Source: a bacterium
Lineage (GTDB): Bacteria; SZUA-79; Acidulodesulfobacterales; Acidulodesulfobacteraceae
NCBI GenBank assembly: GCA_021794335.1
Contig: JAJYQZ010000334.1
Location: forward strand, 1-32,953
Direction of reading: 5' to 3'
DNA length: 32,953 nucleotides
The position numbers were made by a program, and so were the translations under genes. Of this stretch, positions 16,912 to 24,868 are shown in pieces. Positions within the stretch are counted from its first letter, which is position 1; the number at the start of each line of letters is the position of its first letter. The notes beneath the pieces were generated by a model, which did no database searches, was not told the origin of the DNA, and was given only the letters and a program-made list of their open reading frames with translations.

Positions 16912-17523
16912 TCAAAGTTTATTTATCGTCGATAATATTTCTATAATTATTTCAACCCCGTTTTCGGCACTTATACCATTCGTTTTTATATGAACATTTG
17001 GATTTTCCGGCTTTTCGTAAGGAGAATCGACGCCGGTATAGCTTTCTATTTCTCCGTTTAGCGCTCTTTTGTACCAGCCCTTGGCATCCCTTTTAACGCA
17101 TTCGTGGAAAGGCGTGTCTATAAATATTTCGATGAAATCGCCGGAGCCTATTATTTCCTTTGCGGCATGCCTGTGCTTTCTTAATGGCGAAATAAACGAT
17201 GCTATAACGATAATTCCGGCATCTACGAAAAGTTTTGCGGCTTCGGCGACCCTTTTTATGTTTTCTAACCTGTCTTCCTCGGAAAACCCCAGCCCCTTGC
17301 TGAGTCCGTGCCTTATATTGTCTCCGTCAAGCAGGTAGGTATGACGGCCTTTTTCGTTTAACCTCTCTTCGAGCATATTGGCAATGGTGCTTTTTCCGCA
17401 TCCGCTGAGTCCTGTAAGCCATAAAACGCAACCTTTCTGGTTTTTAAGTTTTTCCCTGTCTCTCCTTTTTATTTTATGTTCGTGCCATACGATACAGGAA
17501 TCATGATTGTTTATTGACGGCAT
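16912..17523 (-). CDS. cysC: Adenylylsulfate kinase (APS kinase)
   Basis: This 203-residue protein phosphorylates adenylylsulfate to PAPS, the universal sulfate donor. The P-loop GLSGCGKST is at residues 38-46, followed by LLDGDNIRHGL and ASFISPLRKHR (the phospho-Ser region), KGWYKRA and TGVDSPYE. The length matches stand-alone CysC. No ATP sulfurylase is in the window. It lies 7 bases after a sulfotransferase and 7 bases before the triple GT2 gene. That arrangement points to PAPS supply for sulfating a glycan rather than to general cysteine synthesis. Confidence 0.95.
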   Translation of the reverse strand: MPSINNHDSCIVWHEHKIKRRDREKLKNQKGCVLWLTGLSGCGKSTIANMLEERLNEKGRHTYLLDGDNIRHGLSKGLGFSEEDRLENIKRVAEAAKLFVDAGIIVIASFISPLRKHRHAAKEIIGSGDFIEIFIDTPFHECVKRDAKGWYKRALNGEIESYTGVDSPYEKPENPNVHIKTNGISAENGVEIIIEILSTINKL

Positions 17524-17530
17524 ACTTAAT

Positions 17531-18502
17531 TTATCTAGTTGTATTTTGAAGTAATTTATTTAATTCGTCTATTTTTGCATTCTTTTCTATCAGCATATTA
17601 TTTAGCTTTGCCATTGCTTCCATTGTAGATTCCATGTAAAATATAGTCGAACGCAACTCGGACATCCAACTGACGAATTTTTTAATTTTTGTAATAACTT
17701 CTATATCGGTTATTTTTAATTCGTCTAAACATAATTTCCTGAGCAGTTTATAAAATTCTACTATTTTCGGCGGCACTTCCGTGTTAGATTCTAAATCTTC
17801 CATACTAAAGCGCCCGTGTCTTAACGATTCTTCCAAAAAACTGCCGCTAAACTCTGAAAATTCCGGACCGTTTGGGTCAAATTCCAGGGAAAGATATTCA
17901 GAAATTCTTTGAAGCTGTTTTTTAGGGTCTTTTAACATATCGTCGTAATCGACGAAAACGACTTTTTCTCCGGCTAAATATATAACCGTTGCAAGCATAC
18001 TGCTAAACCATATATAGTAAGCAATTATATAATCGATATTTCCTTTTTTATTAATAGACCTTGCAACGCTGAGCGGATTTCTGCACGGAATAACATAAGA
18101 AGTATTTACGCCTAGTTCTGCAAAAATATTTTTCCAGATAGGTAAAATCTTGCTCATAAAAGGGTCTTTAAAACCAAAAATGTCATATTCTCCAAGCCGT
18201 TTTTCGATAAACGCTTTGGCGGATACCTTAAAAGCATCTACAACCTGTTGCGGTATTTTTTTTAAATCTACTAATATAGCGTAATCGGGCCTCTCAAATA
18301 GTAGTTTTAAAAAACCGTAGTTAAGGTTGTTTATATCCGAATCTTCAAAATAACCCTTTTCATTGCCGAAATCTGCCGGCTCAAGGGATTTTCCTAAATT
18401 AACGCCGAGAACTTTTAAACCTCTTGTAATAGCGCTGGTGCCGCTTCTGGGAACCCCGGTAACGGCTATTATGCGTTTGTTTTTATATTTATCGTCTGTC
18501 AT
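17531..18502 (-). CDS. PAPS-dependent sulfotransferase
   Basis: In this 323-residue protein the 5'-phosphosulfate loop appears as GVPRSGTSAITRGL near residues 16-29. The 3'-phosphate region is VIPCRNPLSVARSINKK near 137-153 (Arg and Ser conserved). Both are hallmarks of the Sulfotransfer family. KGYFEDSDINNLN and FGFKDPF also fit bacterial sulfotransferases of surface glycans. The final about 60 residues are helical and may form a coiled coil (MESTMEAMAKLNNMLIEKNA). With cysC directly downstream, it most likely moves sulfate from PAPS onto a sugar of the glycan made by the neighbouring glycosyltransferases. Acceptor not known. Confidence 0.85.
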   Translation of the reverse strand: MTDDKYKNKRIIAVTGVPRSGTSAITRGLKVLGVNLGKSLEPADFGNEKGYFEDSDINNLNYGFLKLLFERPDYAILVDLKKIPQQVVDAFKVSAKAFIEKRLGEYDIFGFKDPFMSKILPIWKNIFAELGVNTSYVIPCRNPLSVARSINKKGNIDYIIAYYIWFSSMLATVIYLAGEKVVFVDYDDMLKDPKKQLQRISEYLSLEFDPNGPEFSEFSGSFLEESLRHGRFSMEDLESNTEVPPKIVEFYKLLRKLCLDELKITDIEVITKIKKFVSWMSELRSTIFYMESTMEAMAKLNNMLIEKNAKIDELNKLLQNTTR

Positions 18503-18515
18503 TTAATTAATTTAT

Positions 18516-19145
18516 CTATTCTTGATTATTATTGATTTTAACGGACATATCTTTTAAAATATTTTCCCATATTTCTATATTAGGCTTAAGTTCGAACTCG
18601 ACTACGTCGGCAAGCAGGACGTAATCCTGTTCTACCTGAGTCGAAAGAACGGAAGAAAGAATTTTTTCGAGGTCGTTAAAATAAAACTGGATGCTTTTGC
18701 CGCCGTAAACAAGGCTGTCGTAATCTATTTTTAAGAATTCCGATATTTTTTCCATAATCTGAATAAACGTAGTAAGCCCCTTAAGGTATTCTGAAAAATT
18801 TTTAAACCCTCCGGCGCTGTTTCCCCACCTTATTTCATCCGTCGTTTTTACTATGCCTGCTTTAAATTCGTTTAGAAAAGCTATGGCGGCTTCAATAGAA
18901 CCGTTTAAAAGTTCCAGCTGGCTCATAGTGGTTATTTTAATCTCGTCGGCGCTTCCTAACTTGAAAGCTTTAGATTTATCGGCATTCAGCATCAAATCGT
19001 CGTATTGTGTTCCGTTTATGACTATGTTTTTTATTACCCTGCCTTCGGGAATAAAACGTTTTATGTCGCCTCCATATAAAATATCGTGCATACTGCCCGC
19101 GTTTGAAACAGAATCGGTCAAATTCCCGTCAACATATAATTTCAT
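18516..19145 (-). CDS. Unrecognised 209-residue protein
   Basis: I do not recognise this family with certainty. The first about 75 residues (MKLYVDGNLTDS, GRVIKNIVINGTQYDD, SADEIKITTMSQLEL) look like a small beta-rich domain with a repeated VDG/ING pattern. The rest (from about 80) is predicted helical, with FSEYLKGLTTFIQIMEKISE and FYFNDLEKILSSVLSTQVEQ and acidic ends. There is no signal peptide and no membrane segment. Its start overlaps the end of the GT9 gene by 4 bases (ATGA), so the two are translationally coupled. The helical half is similar in general character to the C-terminal extensions of the two GT9 proteins nearby. It may be an adaptor or regulator for the glycosylation machinery, which is inference only. 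Confidence 0.75.
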   Translation of the reverse strand: MKLYVDGNLTDSVSNAGSMHDILYGGDIKRFIPEGRVIKNIVINGTQYDDLMLNADKSKAFKLGSADEIKITTMSQLELLNGSIEAAIAFLNEFKAGIVKTTDEIRWGNSAGGFKNFSEYLKGLTTFIQIMEKISEFLKIDYDSLVYGGKSIQFYFNDLEKILSSVLSTQVEQDYVLLADVVEFELKPNIEIWENILKDMSVKINNNQE

Positions 19146-20872
19146 ATCAAATCCTCCGGTTTATAATGTTTATGATTTTTTATCTTATCTAAAAATATTA
19201 ACGAAACTTTTTTAAATATATTCAGTTGAAGTTTATATCTCGAATAACTTTTAAGCGAATCGACGGCAAGACCGAACAAATCGTAGCTTACGGAACTGTT
19301 CTGGTTTATAACGTGAATCTGGTTAAACAAAGATAAGTCGTCGTAAACCGAAGATAAATATTTTAATTCAAAATCTATAGATTTTATATTGCCGGTATAT
19401 TCCTCTATTTTTTTAGAATTAAAAGGGTCATGAATGGCCAGATTAATCATTTTTTTTGTCTCCGACATGCCTCTTTCGCATAAAGAGATAAGGCTTTCTG
19501 CCGACTTTAGCTCTTCGCCCGCATCTAAGCTAAGATTATATTCTATGCCTTCAAAACAGTCAAGAAAAAGCTCGATTTCATTTTCGTCTATATTCCAAAA
19601 ATCTCCTTCATAATAATGTTCTAACGCTAATTTAAGTATTTTCAGCTTCAAATCTTTAAAGTTAAGCTTAATTTTTACTGCTGGAAAAAAATCGATGAAT
19701 TCTTTAGAATCGAATCTCGACAGATACGGAATAATACCGGTATTTTTATATTTAGACAGTTTTTCGCTATAGCCGCTTTCTTTTTCAAGAACCATAAGCG
19801 ACATATCGTAAATATATTCCGGCTTGATAAGTTCCCGGCATACCGGATTTAAACATTTAAGATTAAAATCGCACGGAAAACATCCTATATCAGGCACGAC
19901 GAGCAGTCTGTTTTCGGCATAAGGTCCTGTTTCCAAAAAACCGACGTTTCCCGTATAAATAACGATTAATTTAGTCCCTGCCGCGACTCCTATATGCATT
20001 GTTCCGGTATCGTGGGTTATCAGAAGATTTGAGCGCCGGACGACGTAAACGAGGTCGGAAACCGAAGTTTTGCCGGTAAGGTTTATAAGCCTTTCGTCAG
20101 CGACGGAAGTTTCTATATAGCCGCCTGCTTTAACATCGTAATTTGCTCCAAGCAAAACAACTTTAATTTTTGGATTGCCGGATAAAAGCATCTTCGCTAA
20201 TTCGGCAAAATAATCGTAACGCCATTTTTTAAGTTCCGTGGATGCTCCTATAGCGAAAGAAATGACCGTATCGTTTCCTTCTATGCCGTATTTTTTCAAA
20301 ACTTCAAGCTCTTTATGTTCTCCGTCCATTTTTTTAATATCTAAATAGATGCTGTTTACGTGTATTTTATTTCCGCCTCGCTTTATCCTTAAGGTTCTTT
20401 CGTAAATATCTACGAGGTTTAAAACGCTTACTTTTCTGTTTTTAACCGCAGAAAATATATAGGCAATCATTTCGTCGTTAGAGACCACGGTTCCTTCGCG
20501 GGTTACCGATATGCCTATATTTTTTAACGCATTTAACATATAAAGGAAATATACGCTGAATTCGTCGTGTGAAAGATTTACGGCCAGGTCGTAATTTACG
20601 TTTAAAATACCGTCGAACATAGCGTTTAAGGCTCTTAAAACTTCAGAATTAAATTCGAAATTGTTTGCTTTTAAGAGCTCAGATAGCCCAGTAAAATCTA
20701 TTGGTTTAATCTCATCTACATATGGCAGAAACGGTGCAATTTCGGCAAATTCGTTTGAGATTAAAAGTTTGACACGGCTTTCCGGATAGGTTAATTTAAT
20801 TTTTTTAAAAAGAGCGGTGGACTGAATAAGGTCGCCCATGCGGGTAAGGTTCAGTATGATTATATTTTTCAT
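19142..20872 (-). CDS. GT9 (heptosyltransferase-like) glycosyltransferase with helical C-terminus
   Basis: In this 576-residue protein the first about 350 residues are a GT-B fold family 9 enzyme. The start is IIILNLTRMGDLIQSTALF, the donor-binding block is LLITHDTGTMHIGVAAGTK, and GPYAENRLLVV precedes a cysteine group (CFPCDFNLKCLNPVC) that is typical of a GT9 subgroup. The remaining about 220 residues are a helical extension that is not present in ordinary heptosyltransferases. A second GT9 of the same build is at 22715-24337. Both lie in the run that follows fliS, so they may act on flagellin or on a glycan assembled near the flagellar export site. The sugar need not be heptose. Confidence 0.85.
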   Translation of the reverse strand: MKNIIILNLTRMGDLIQSTALFKKIKLTYPESRVKLLISNEFAEIAPFLPYVDEIKPIDFTGLSELLKANNFEFNSEVLRALNAMFDGILNVNYDLAVNLSHDEFSVYFLYMLNALKNIGISVTREGTVVSNDEMIAYIFSAVKNRKVSVLNLVDIYERTLRIKRGGNKIHVNSIYLDIKKMDGEHKELEVLKKYGIEGNDTVISFAIGASTELKKWRYDYFAELAKMLLSGNPKIKVVLLGANYDVKAGGYIETSVADERLINLTGKTSVSDLVYVVRRSNLLITHDTGTMHIGVAAGTKLIVIYTGNVGFLETGPYAENRLLVVPDIGCFPCDFNLKCLNPVCRELIKPEYIYDMSLMVLEKESGYSEKLSKYKNTGIIPYLSRFDSKEFIDFFPAVKIKLNFKDLKLKILKLALEHYYEGDFWNIDENEIELFLDCFEGIEYNLSLDAGEELKSAESLISLCERGMSETKKMINLAIHDPFNSKKIEEYTGNIKSIDFELKYLSSVYDDLSLFNQIHVINQNSSVSYDLFGLAVDSLKSYSRYKLQLNIFKKVSLIFLDKIKNHKHYKPEDLI

Positions 20873-20879
20873 TGCCGGA

Positions 20880-22700
20880 TTACAGCCCTTCGAGTTTGAC
20901 TAATTTTGATTTTACCGCCCATAACATTAAAATCATAGCTTCCGATTTTGACAGCCTGCCCTTGCCGCTCTTTATGCGCTCGACCATATCTCTAATAGAA
21001 AGCGATTTCTTATCCGAAAACTGCATAATAAGGTCGTGAAGTTCTTTGTTTCCCTCTGTTTCTTTCAATAGCCCCGAAATATTTTCCTTTCTGGTTTCAA
21101 GTTTAGATTTTATCTGTTCGTATGAACTTAAAAGTATTATATTCATCATCTCGCGGACGCGGCTTTCATATGTATGGTTTTTAACGGCAGTTTCCCTGCC
21201 GTGAGCGGCGATAGCAAACCTTTCCTCTTCATTGGCAAGATAGTACTTTATTTTTTTTCTTAAATCGTCCACCGTTTCAAAGACGACCAAATCTTTCCCG
21301 TCTTCAAAGACTCCTTCCAAATACCTGCGCCTATCGACAAGCTGAAAACCTCCGCATGCTAAGATTTCGTAAACTCTCGGATTTAAAAAATCGCCGTTTG
21401 GATTTATATCCCAGTGCCACATAGAAGAATGAAGATTTATATTTATTTTGGAATAGTTATATATTTTAACGGCTTCTTCTTCCGTGAACCTCTTGCCGTC
21501 TTCCTGAATTAATAAGCTTAAAGGCAGTCCGACATACCAGTCGCTTCCCCATATTTTGAATTTAAAATCTATAAGCTGGGCAAAAACGTTTTTCCTGTTA
21601 TAATAACCCGCTCCGGCAAAACTTACGTCGGAACCGTATTTTATTTTATCTTCTTCGTTAATTTCGGTAATTTTTTTATGGAAATCCGGCAGGCAGGCTA
21701 ACGGAAGATAATGATAGTTATCGGCGCCGATATTTTTTAGCTCTTCAAAAAAATCGTCTTTCTGTATGGTAAAGAAATAATCGACGTTCTTGGCTATAGT
21801 ATTCCAGTAGGTAAGCGTCCTGAAATCTTCTACGAACCAGTATGCAGTTTTAATGCCCATACTCTTCAGCTTAAGAAGTGTTCTTTCGCTTGCCGGAGAC
21901 TGCGCCATAAAAATAACCAGGTCGGGAGGTTCGTTAAAAACGGAAGAAAGAAGAGCTTCGGACATAAGGTTAAAAAGGCTCTGCTTTAACGAATTTACAT
22001 GGTCCTCGTTTGGAGTAAATTCCCCCATATATTTATATGCGTCATAAAATTTTGAAAAATCGAGTATTTTTGCGTCGTATCCGAGGCCCAAAAGAGCCGA
22101 GTGCAAATAATTTCCGATTGTGGAAGAGCCTCCGTACATTGGCTGGACTACTAATACCTTGAAAGAAGACGGAGTAAAAAACTGGTTAATTCCGTAAAGC
22201 TTATAAGCTAAGCCGTATGCTTCGGGAAATATTTTCTTGTAAGAAGGCAGTTCGCAGAATAATATGTTGCCCTTATCTAGTTCCAGCTTTTGCAAAATTG
22301 CGGAAGCGTCTGCATAAACGTTTTCGCAGCCGTAATCTAAAACGGTAAGTTTTACAGTTTTCGGTAATTCGGAAACGTTGAAATTGCTTTTTATGAATCC
22401 GAAAGATTCTTCCGAGGGTTCGACGACTTCTATTTTTATTTTGCTTTCGTCTTTTTTTAATAAATCCGCTAAAGCTTCTATATGATAACCCGCGCCTAAT
22501 CCGAAAACTATAATTTTATCCGGTATTCCTTCCGAATTAATCCTATCCATAATCTGAGCCGCCAATTTCCGACCTTCGGAAACCGGGTCGTAAACCGAAT
22601 GAACGGTAATTCCGTTAATCTTAAAAGACGGAGCGGATGCAACCTTTGTTTGAACTATCTCGAAATTTAAATCGTTACGGCTCATATTTGAATTATTCAT
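20880..22700 (-). CDS. DUF115-like plus CgeB-like fusion glycosyltransferase
   Basis: In this 606-residue protein residues about 35-160 carry IIVFGLGAGYHIEALADLL and EVVEPSEESFGFIK. This is a Rossmann pattern typical of the DUF115/MptE-like domain, also present in Maf flagellin glycosyltransferases. Residues about 180-530 resemble CgeB-type glycosyltransferases: VLVVQPMYGGSSTIGNYLH, YWFVEDFRTLTYWN, SFAGAGYYNRK, INLHSSMWHWDINPNGDFLN and RVYEILACGGF with a donor-site Glu. The C-terminal 70 residues are helical. The fusion joins a domain often linked to flagellin decoration with a GT-B catalytic unit. It lies between the two GT9 genes, with gaps of 7 and 14 bases. Confidence 0.8.
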   Translation of the reverse strand: MNNSNMSRNDLNFEIVQTKVASAPSFKINGITVHSVYDPVSEGRKLAAQIMDRINSEGIPDKIIVFGLGAGYHIEALADLLKKDESKIKIEVVEPSEESFGFIKSNFNVSELPKTVKLTVLDYGCENVYADASAILQKLELDKGNILFCELPSYKKIFPEAYGLAYKLYGINQFFTPSSFKVLVVQPMYGGSSTIGNYLHSALLGLGYDAKILDFSKFYDAYKYMGEFTPNEDHVNSLKQSLFNLMSEALLSSVFNEPPDLVIFMAQSPASERTLLKLKSMGIKTAYWFVEDFRTLTYWNTIAKNVDYFFTIQKDDFFEELKNIGADNYHYLPLACLPDFHKKITEINEEDKIKYGSDVSFAGAGYYNRKNVFAQLIDFKFKIWGSDWYVGLPLSLLIQEDGKRFTEEEAVKIYNYSKININLHSSMWHWDINPNGDFLNPRVYEILACGGFQLVDRRRYLEGVFEDGKDLVVFETVDDLRKKIKYYLANEEERFAIAAHGRETAVKNHTYESRVREMMNIILLSSYEQIKSKLETRKENISGLLKETEGNKELHDLIMQFSDKKSLSIRDMVERIKSGKGRLSKSEAMILMLWAVKSKLVKLEGL

Positions 22701-22714
22701 ATTTTCATATTTTT

Positions 22715-24337
22715 TTAAAACATTTTTAAAATATTAAGGGCGTTATCTAATAGTAAAATTATATCGTTAAAACTTTTCGATGCGCCTGACGAATTTAATT
22801 CGTCTATAAAATAATCGCATGCAAGTTTAAGATAGCTATAATTTAAACCTAACGATTTTACTGCGTCTTGAAATTTTTCGAAATATAAAGATTCTCCTTC
22901 TCCGCCGCCGAAGGACTTCAGTCCGTTTTCAAAAACGGTTTTTACGAATGAAATTTCGCGTTTCAAAGAATCCGCCGACTTCCTGTCTATTTTATAATAT
23001 TTATTCGTATATCTCAAAACATTATTTTTATCTATTGTTGCGTTATTTTTAGAAAGAACGTTGAGCCAGCAAAATTTTAATATTTCAGAAGCAAATTCGT
23101 TTTTATTTATTTTAGGCTTATGCGTGGGGTAAAAGTGAATTGAATCCATATGCTTGCAGACGGCAACAGAAAAATTTCCTTTCTTTACGTTTGTATTAAT
23201 TCTTTTTTTAATCTCAGAAAGACGAATTTTTCCGTCTTTGCACGCCGGATACAATTTATTCTTAATAACCTGCATAAGTACCAGGTCAAAAACATTTTCG
23301 GGATTTATGTCATTTTTGCAGGCAAAGTTAAACCGGCACGTTTCGTGCTGTAAACACGGATAACATTCTATTTTAGAATAAATTACGTATGAGTTTTCTA
23401 TATGCGGTCCCGTTTCGTAAAAATTTGCGCTGCCGGTGAAAACGGAAACGGACGGAACGTTAAAAATCTGCGCTATGTGAAGTGTCCCGGTATCGGAAGC
23501 TATAATTATATCGAAATCTTTTATAAGATAAATAAGCTCGCTTAAATTAGTTTTTCCGGTTAAATCCATAATGCTTACGCCTGAAGGCAGGTTTTTTTTT
23601 ATTTCTCCGGCGGCGTAAGATTCTTCCGCGGTTCCGACCAATATTATTTCGCAGTGAAGGTTTTCTGAAAGAAATTTAATCAGATTTGCATAATTTTTCG
23701 ACTGCCAAACTCTTTTAGAATGCGTCGCCCCTATGGAAATACAAATTCTTAAAGGTTTGCCGTCCGTCAGCTTTTTTTTGTTTTTAACCTGTTTTTTTAA
23801 GTTTATAATATCGTATGAAGACTTTATTTCGGCGGGTTTTTCGCTTCCTATGAGCGAATATATATCTACTATGTTTATTCTGTTGAGGCTGCGGTTTTTT
23901 ACGATATTAAAAAGGTAGTTTGCCGCCGCGCTTCTCGAAATCGATCCGGCGGTTTTAGAGGATTTGTCGAGTACAATAAAACCTCTTTTTTGCTCTTTAA
24001 AAAAACTTAAAAAAAGAGAATTGGTAAAATCGTAGTTTAAGTTTACTGCAAGTTCGTATTTAGAGGTAAAATCGGATAAAAACAAATCGAATCTGCTTAA
24101 ACTTTCGGCGGATATACCGGGAGGTATTAACAGGCTTTCATAAGTAAAAAAATTTATGCCTACGTTAAAAATATTTTTTATATTATATATGTTTTCGTCT
24201 ATTAATAAGCCGATATTTTTTGCTCCGGTTCCGTCTGAGAAGGCTAACGCTTCTATAAGCGGAATAGATTGAAAAAAATCGCCTAATCTTCTCGTCTGGA
24301 ATATAAAGATACTATTATAACCGTTATTATTTCCCAT
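22715..24337 (-). CDS. GT9-family glycosyltransferase with helical C-terminus
   Basis: This 540-residue protein starts with SIFIFQTRRLGDFFQSIPLI. The donor-site block is IIIASDTGTLHIAQIFNVPS, and GPHIENSYVIYSKIECYPC leads into a cysteine group (CLQHETCRFNFAC) like that of the GT9 protein at 19142-20872. The last about 170 residues (LKFCWLNVLSKN, YSYLKLACDYFIDEL, FNDIILLLDNALNILK) are helical and extra to the family. It is the first gene after fliS, 12 bases away. That adjacency is common for flagellin-modifying transferases. Start choice: the ATG preceding GNNNGYNS. The next internal Met lies far inside the conserved part. Confidence 0.85.
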   Translation of the reverse strand: MGNNNGYNSIFIFQTRRLGDFFQSIPLIEALAFSDGTGAKNIGLLIDENIYNIKNIFNVGINFFTYESLLIPPGISAESLSRFDLFLSDFTSKYELAVNLNYDFTNSLFLSFFKEQKRGFIVLDKSSKTAGSISRSAAANYLFNIVKNRSLNRINIVDIYSLIGSEKPAEIKSSYDIINLKKQVKNKKKLTDGKPLRICISIGATHSKRVWQSKNYANLIKFLSENLHCEIILVGTAEESYAAGEIKKNLPSGVSIMDLTGKTNLSELIYLIKDFDIIIASDTGTLHIAQIFNVPSVSVFTGSANFYETGPHIENSYVIYSKIECYPCLQHETCRFNFACKNDINPENVFDLVLMQVIKNKLYPACKDGKIRLSEIKKRINTNVKKGNFSVAVCKHMDSIHFYPTHKPKINKNEFASEILKFCWLNVLSKNNATIDKNNVLRYTNKYYKIDRKSADSLKREISFVKTVFENGLKSFGGGEGESLYFEKFQDAVKSLGLNYSYLKLACDYFIDELNSSGASKSFNDIILLLDNALNILKMF

Positions 24338-24349
24338 TAAAAGGACATA

Positions 24350-24823
24350 TTAAACAGAGACGGCAATACCGCCTGCGGCCGGCATATTTGAAATACCGGA
24401 AGCGGCCGATTGAGCGTTTAAAGACATACCGGCATTGGAAACGCCGGCATTTTGTTTTTTATCTTTTTCGATTATAATCTTCCAGCCGTTTAAAAGATTT
24501 TGGAGTATATTAAGCGACTCGTCAAGCTTATGGGCGTCTTTCTTCAGGTTAGCCGTCGTCAGATGGATTGACAAAAAAGTATAAAGTTTGTTTAAATTTC
24601 TTGCGGTTTCCCCGCCCTTTTCCATATTGAGCCTTGTGTTAAGCTCGTTAATAATGGAGACGGCGTTAGATATATTTATCGACTTGCCGGCATAATCGTT
24701 TTGCGCAAGTTTTTCTTTAGCCTCCTTCACAAAATTAATGGCTCCTTCATATGCCATAATAATAAGAGTCCCCTGGTCAACCGTGTTAACGTTGGTATTT
24801 TCGTATTTAGAAATTGCATCCAT
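24350..24823 (-). CDS. fliS: Flagellin export chaperone FliS
   Basis: In this 157-residue protein the core IMAYEGAINFVKEAKEKLAQ, SINISNAVSIINELNTRLNM and LYTFLSIHLTTANLKKD is the four-helix FliS fold, which binds the C-terminus of unpolymerised flagellin in the cytoplasm. The last about 30 residues (after IEKDKKQ) are an Ala/Gly/Ser-rich tail longer than in most FliS proteins. A GGAGG site lies about 10 bases before the ATG. It follows fliD directly and precedes the glycosyltransferase run. Confidence 0.93.
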   Translation of the reverse strand: MDAISKYENTNVNTVDQGTLIIMAYEGAINFVKEAKEKLAQNDYAGKSINISNAVSIINELNTRLNMEKGGETARNLNKLYTFLSIHLTTANLKKDAHKLDESLNILQNLLNGWKIIIEKDKKQNAGVSNAGMSLNAQSAASGISNMPAAGGIAVSV

Positions 24824-24868
24824 AAAAATTTATCCTCCCTAAAATTTATTTTATATAAATAAAACTTA

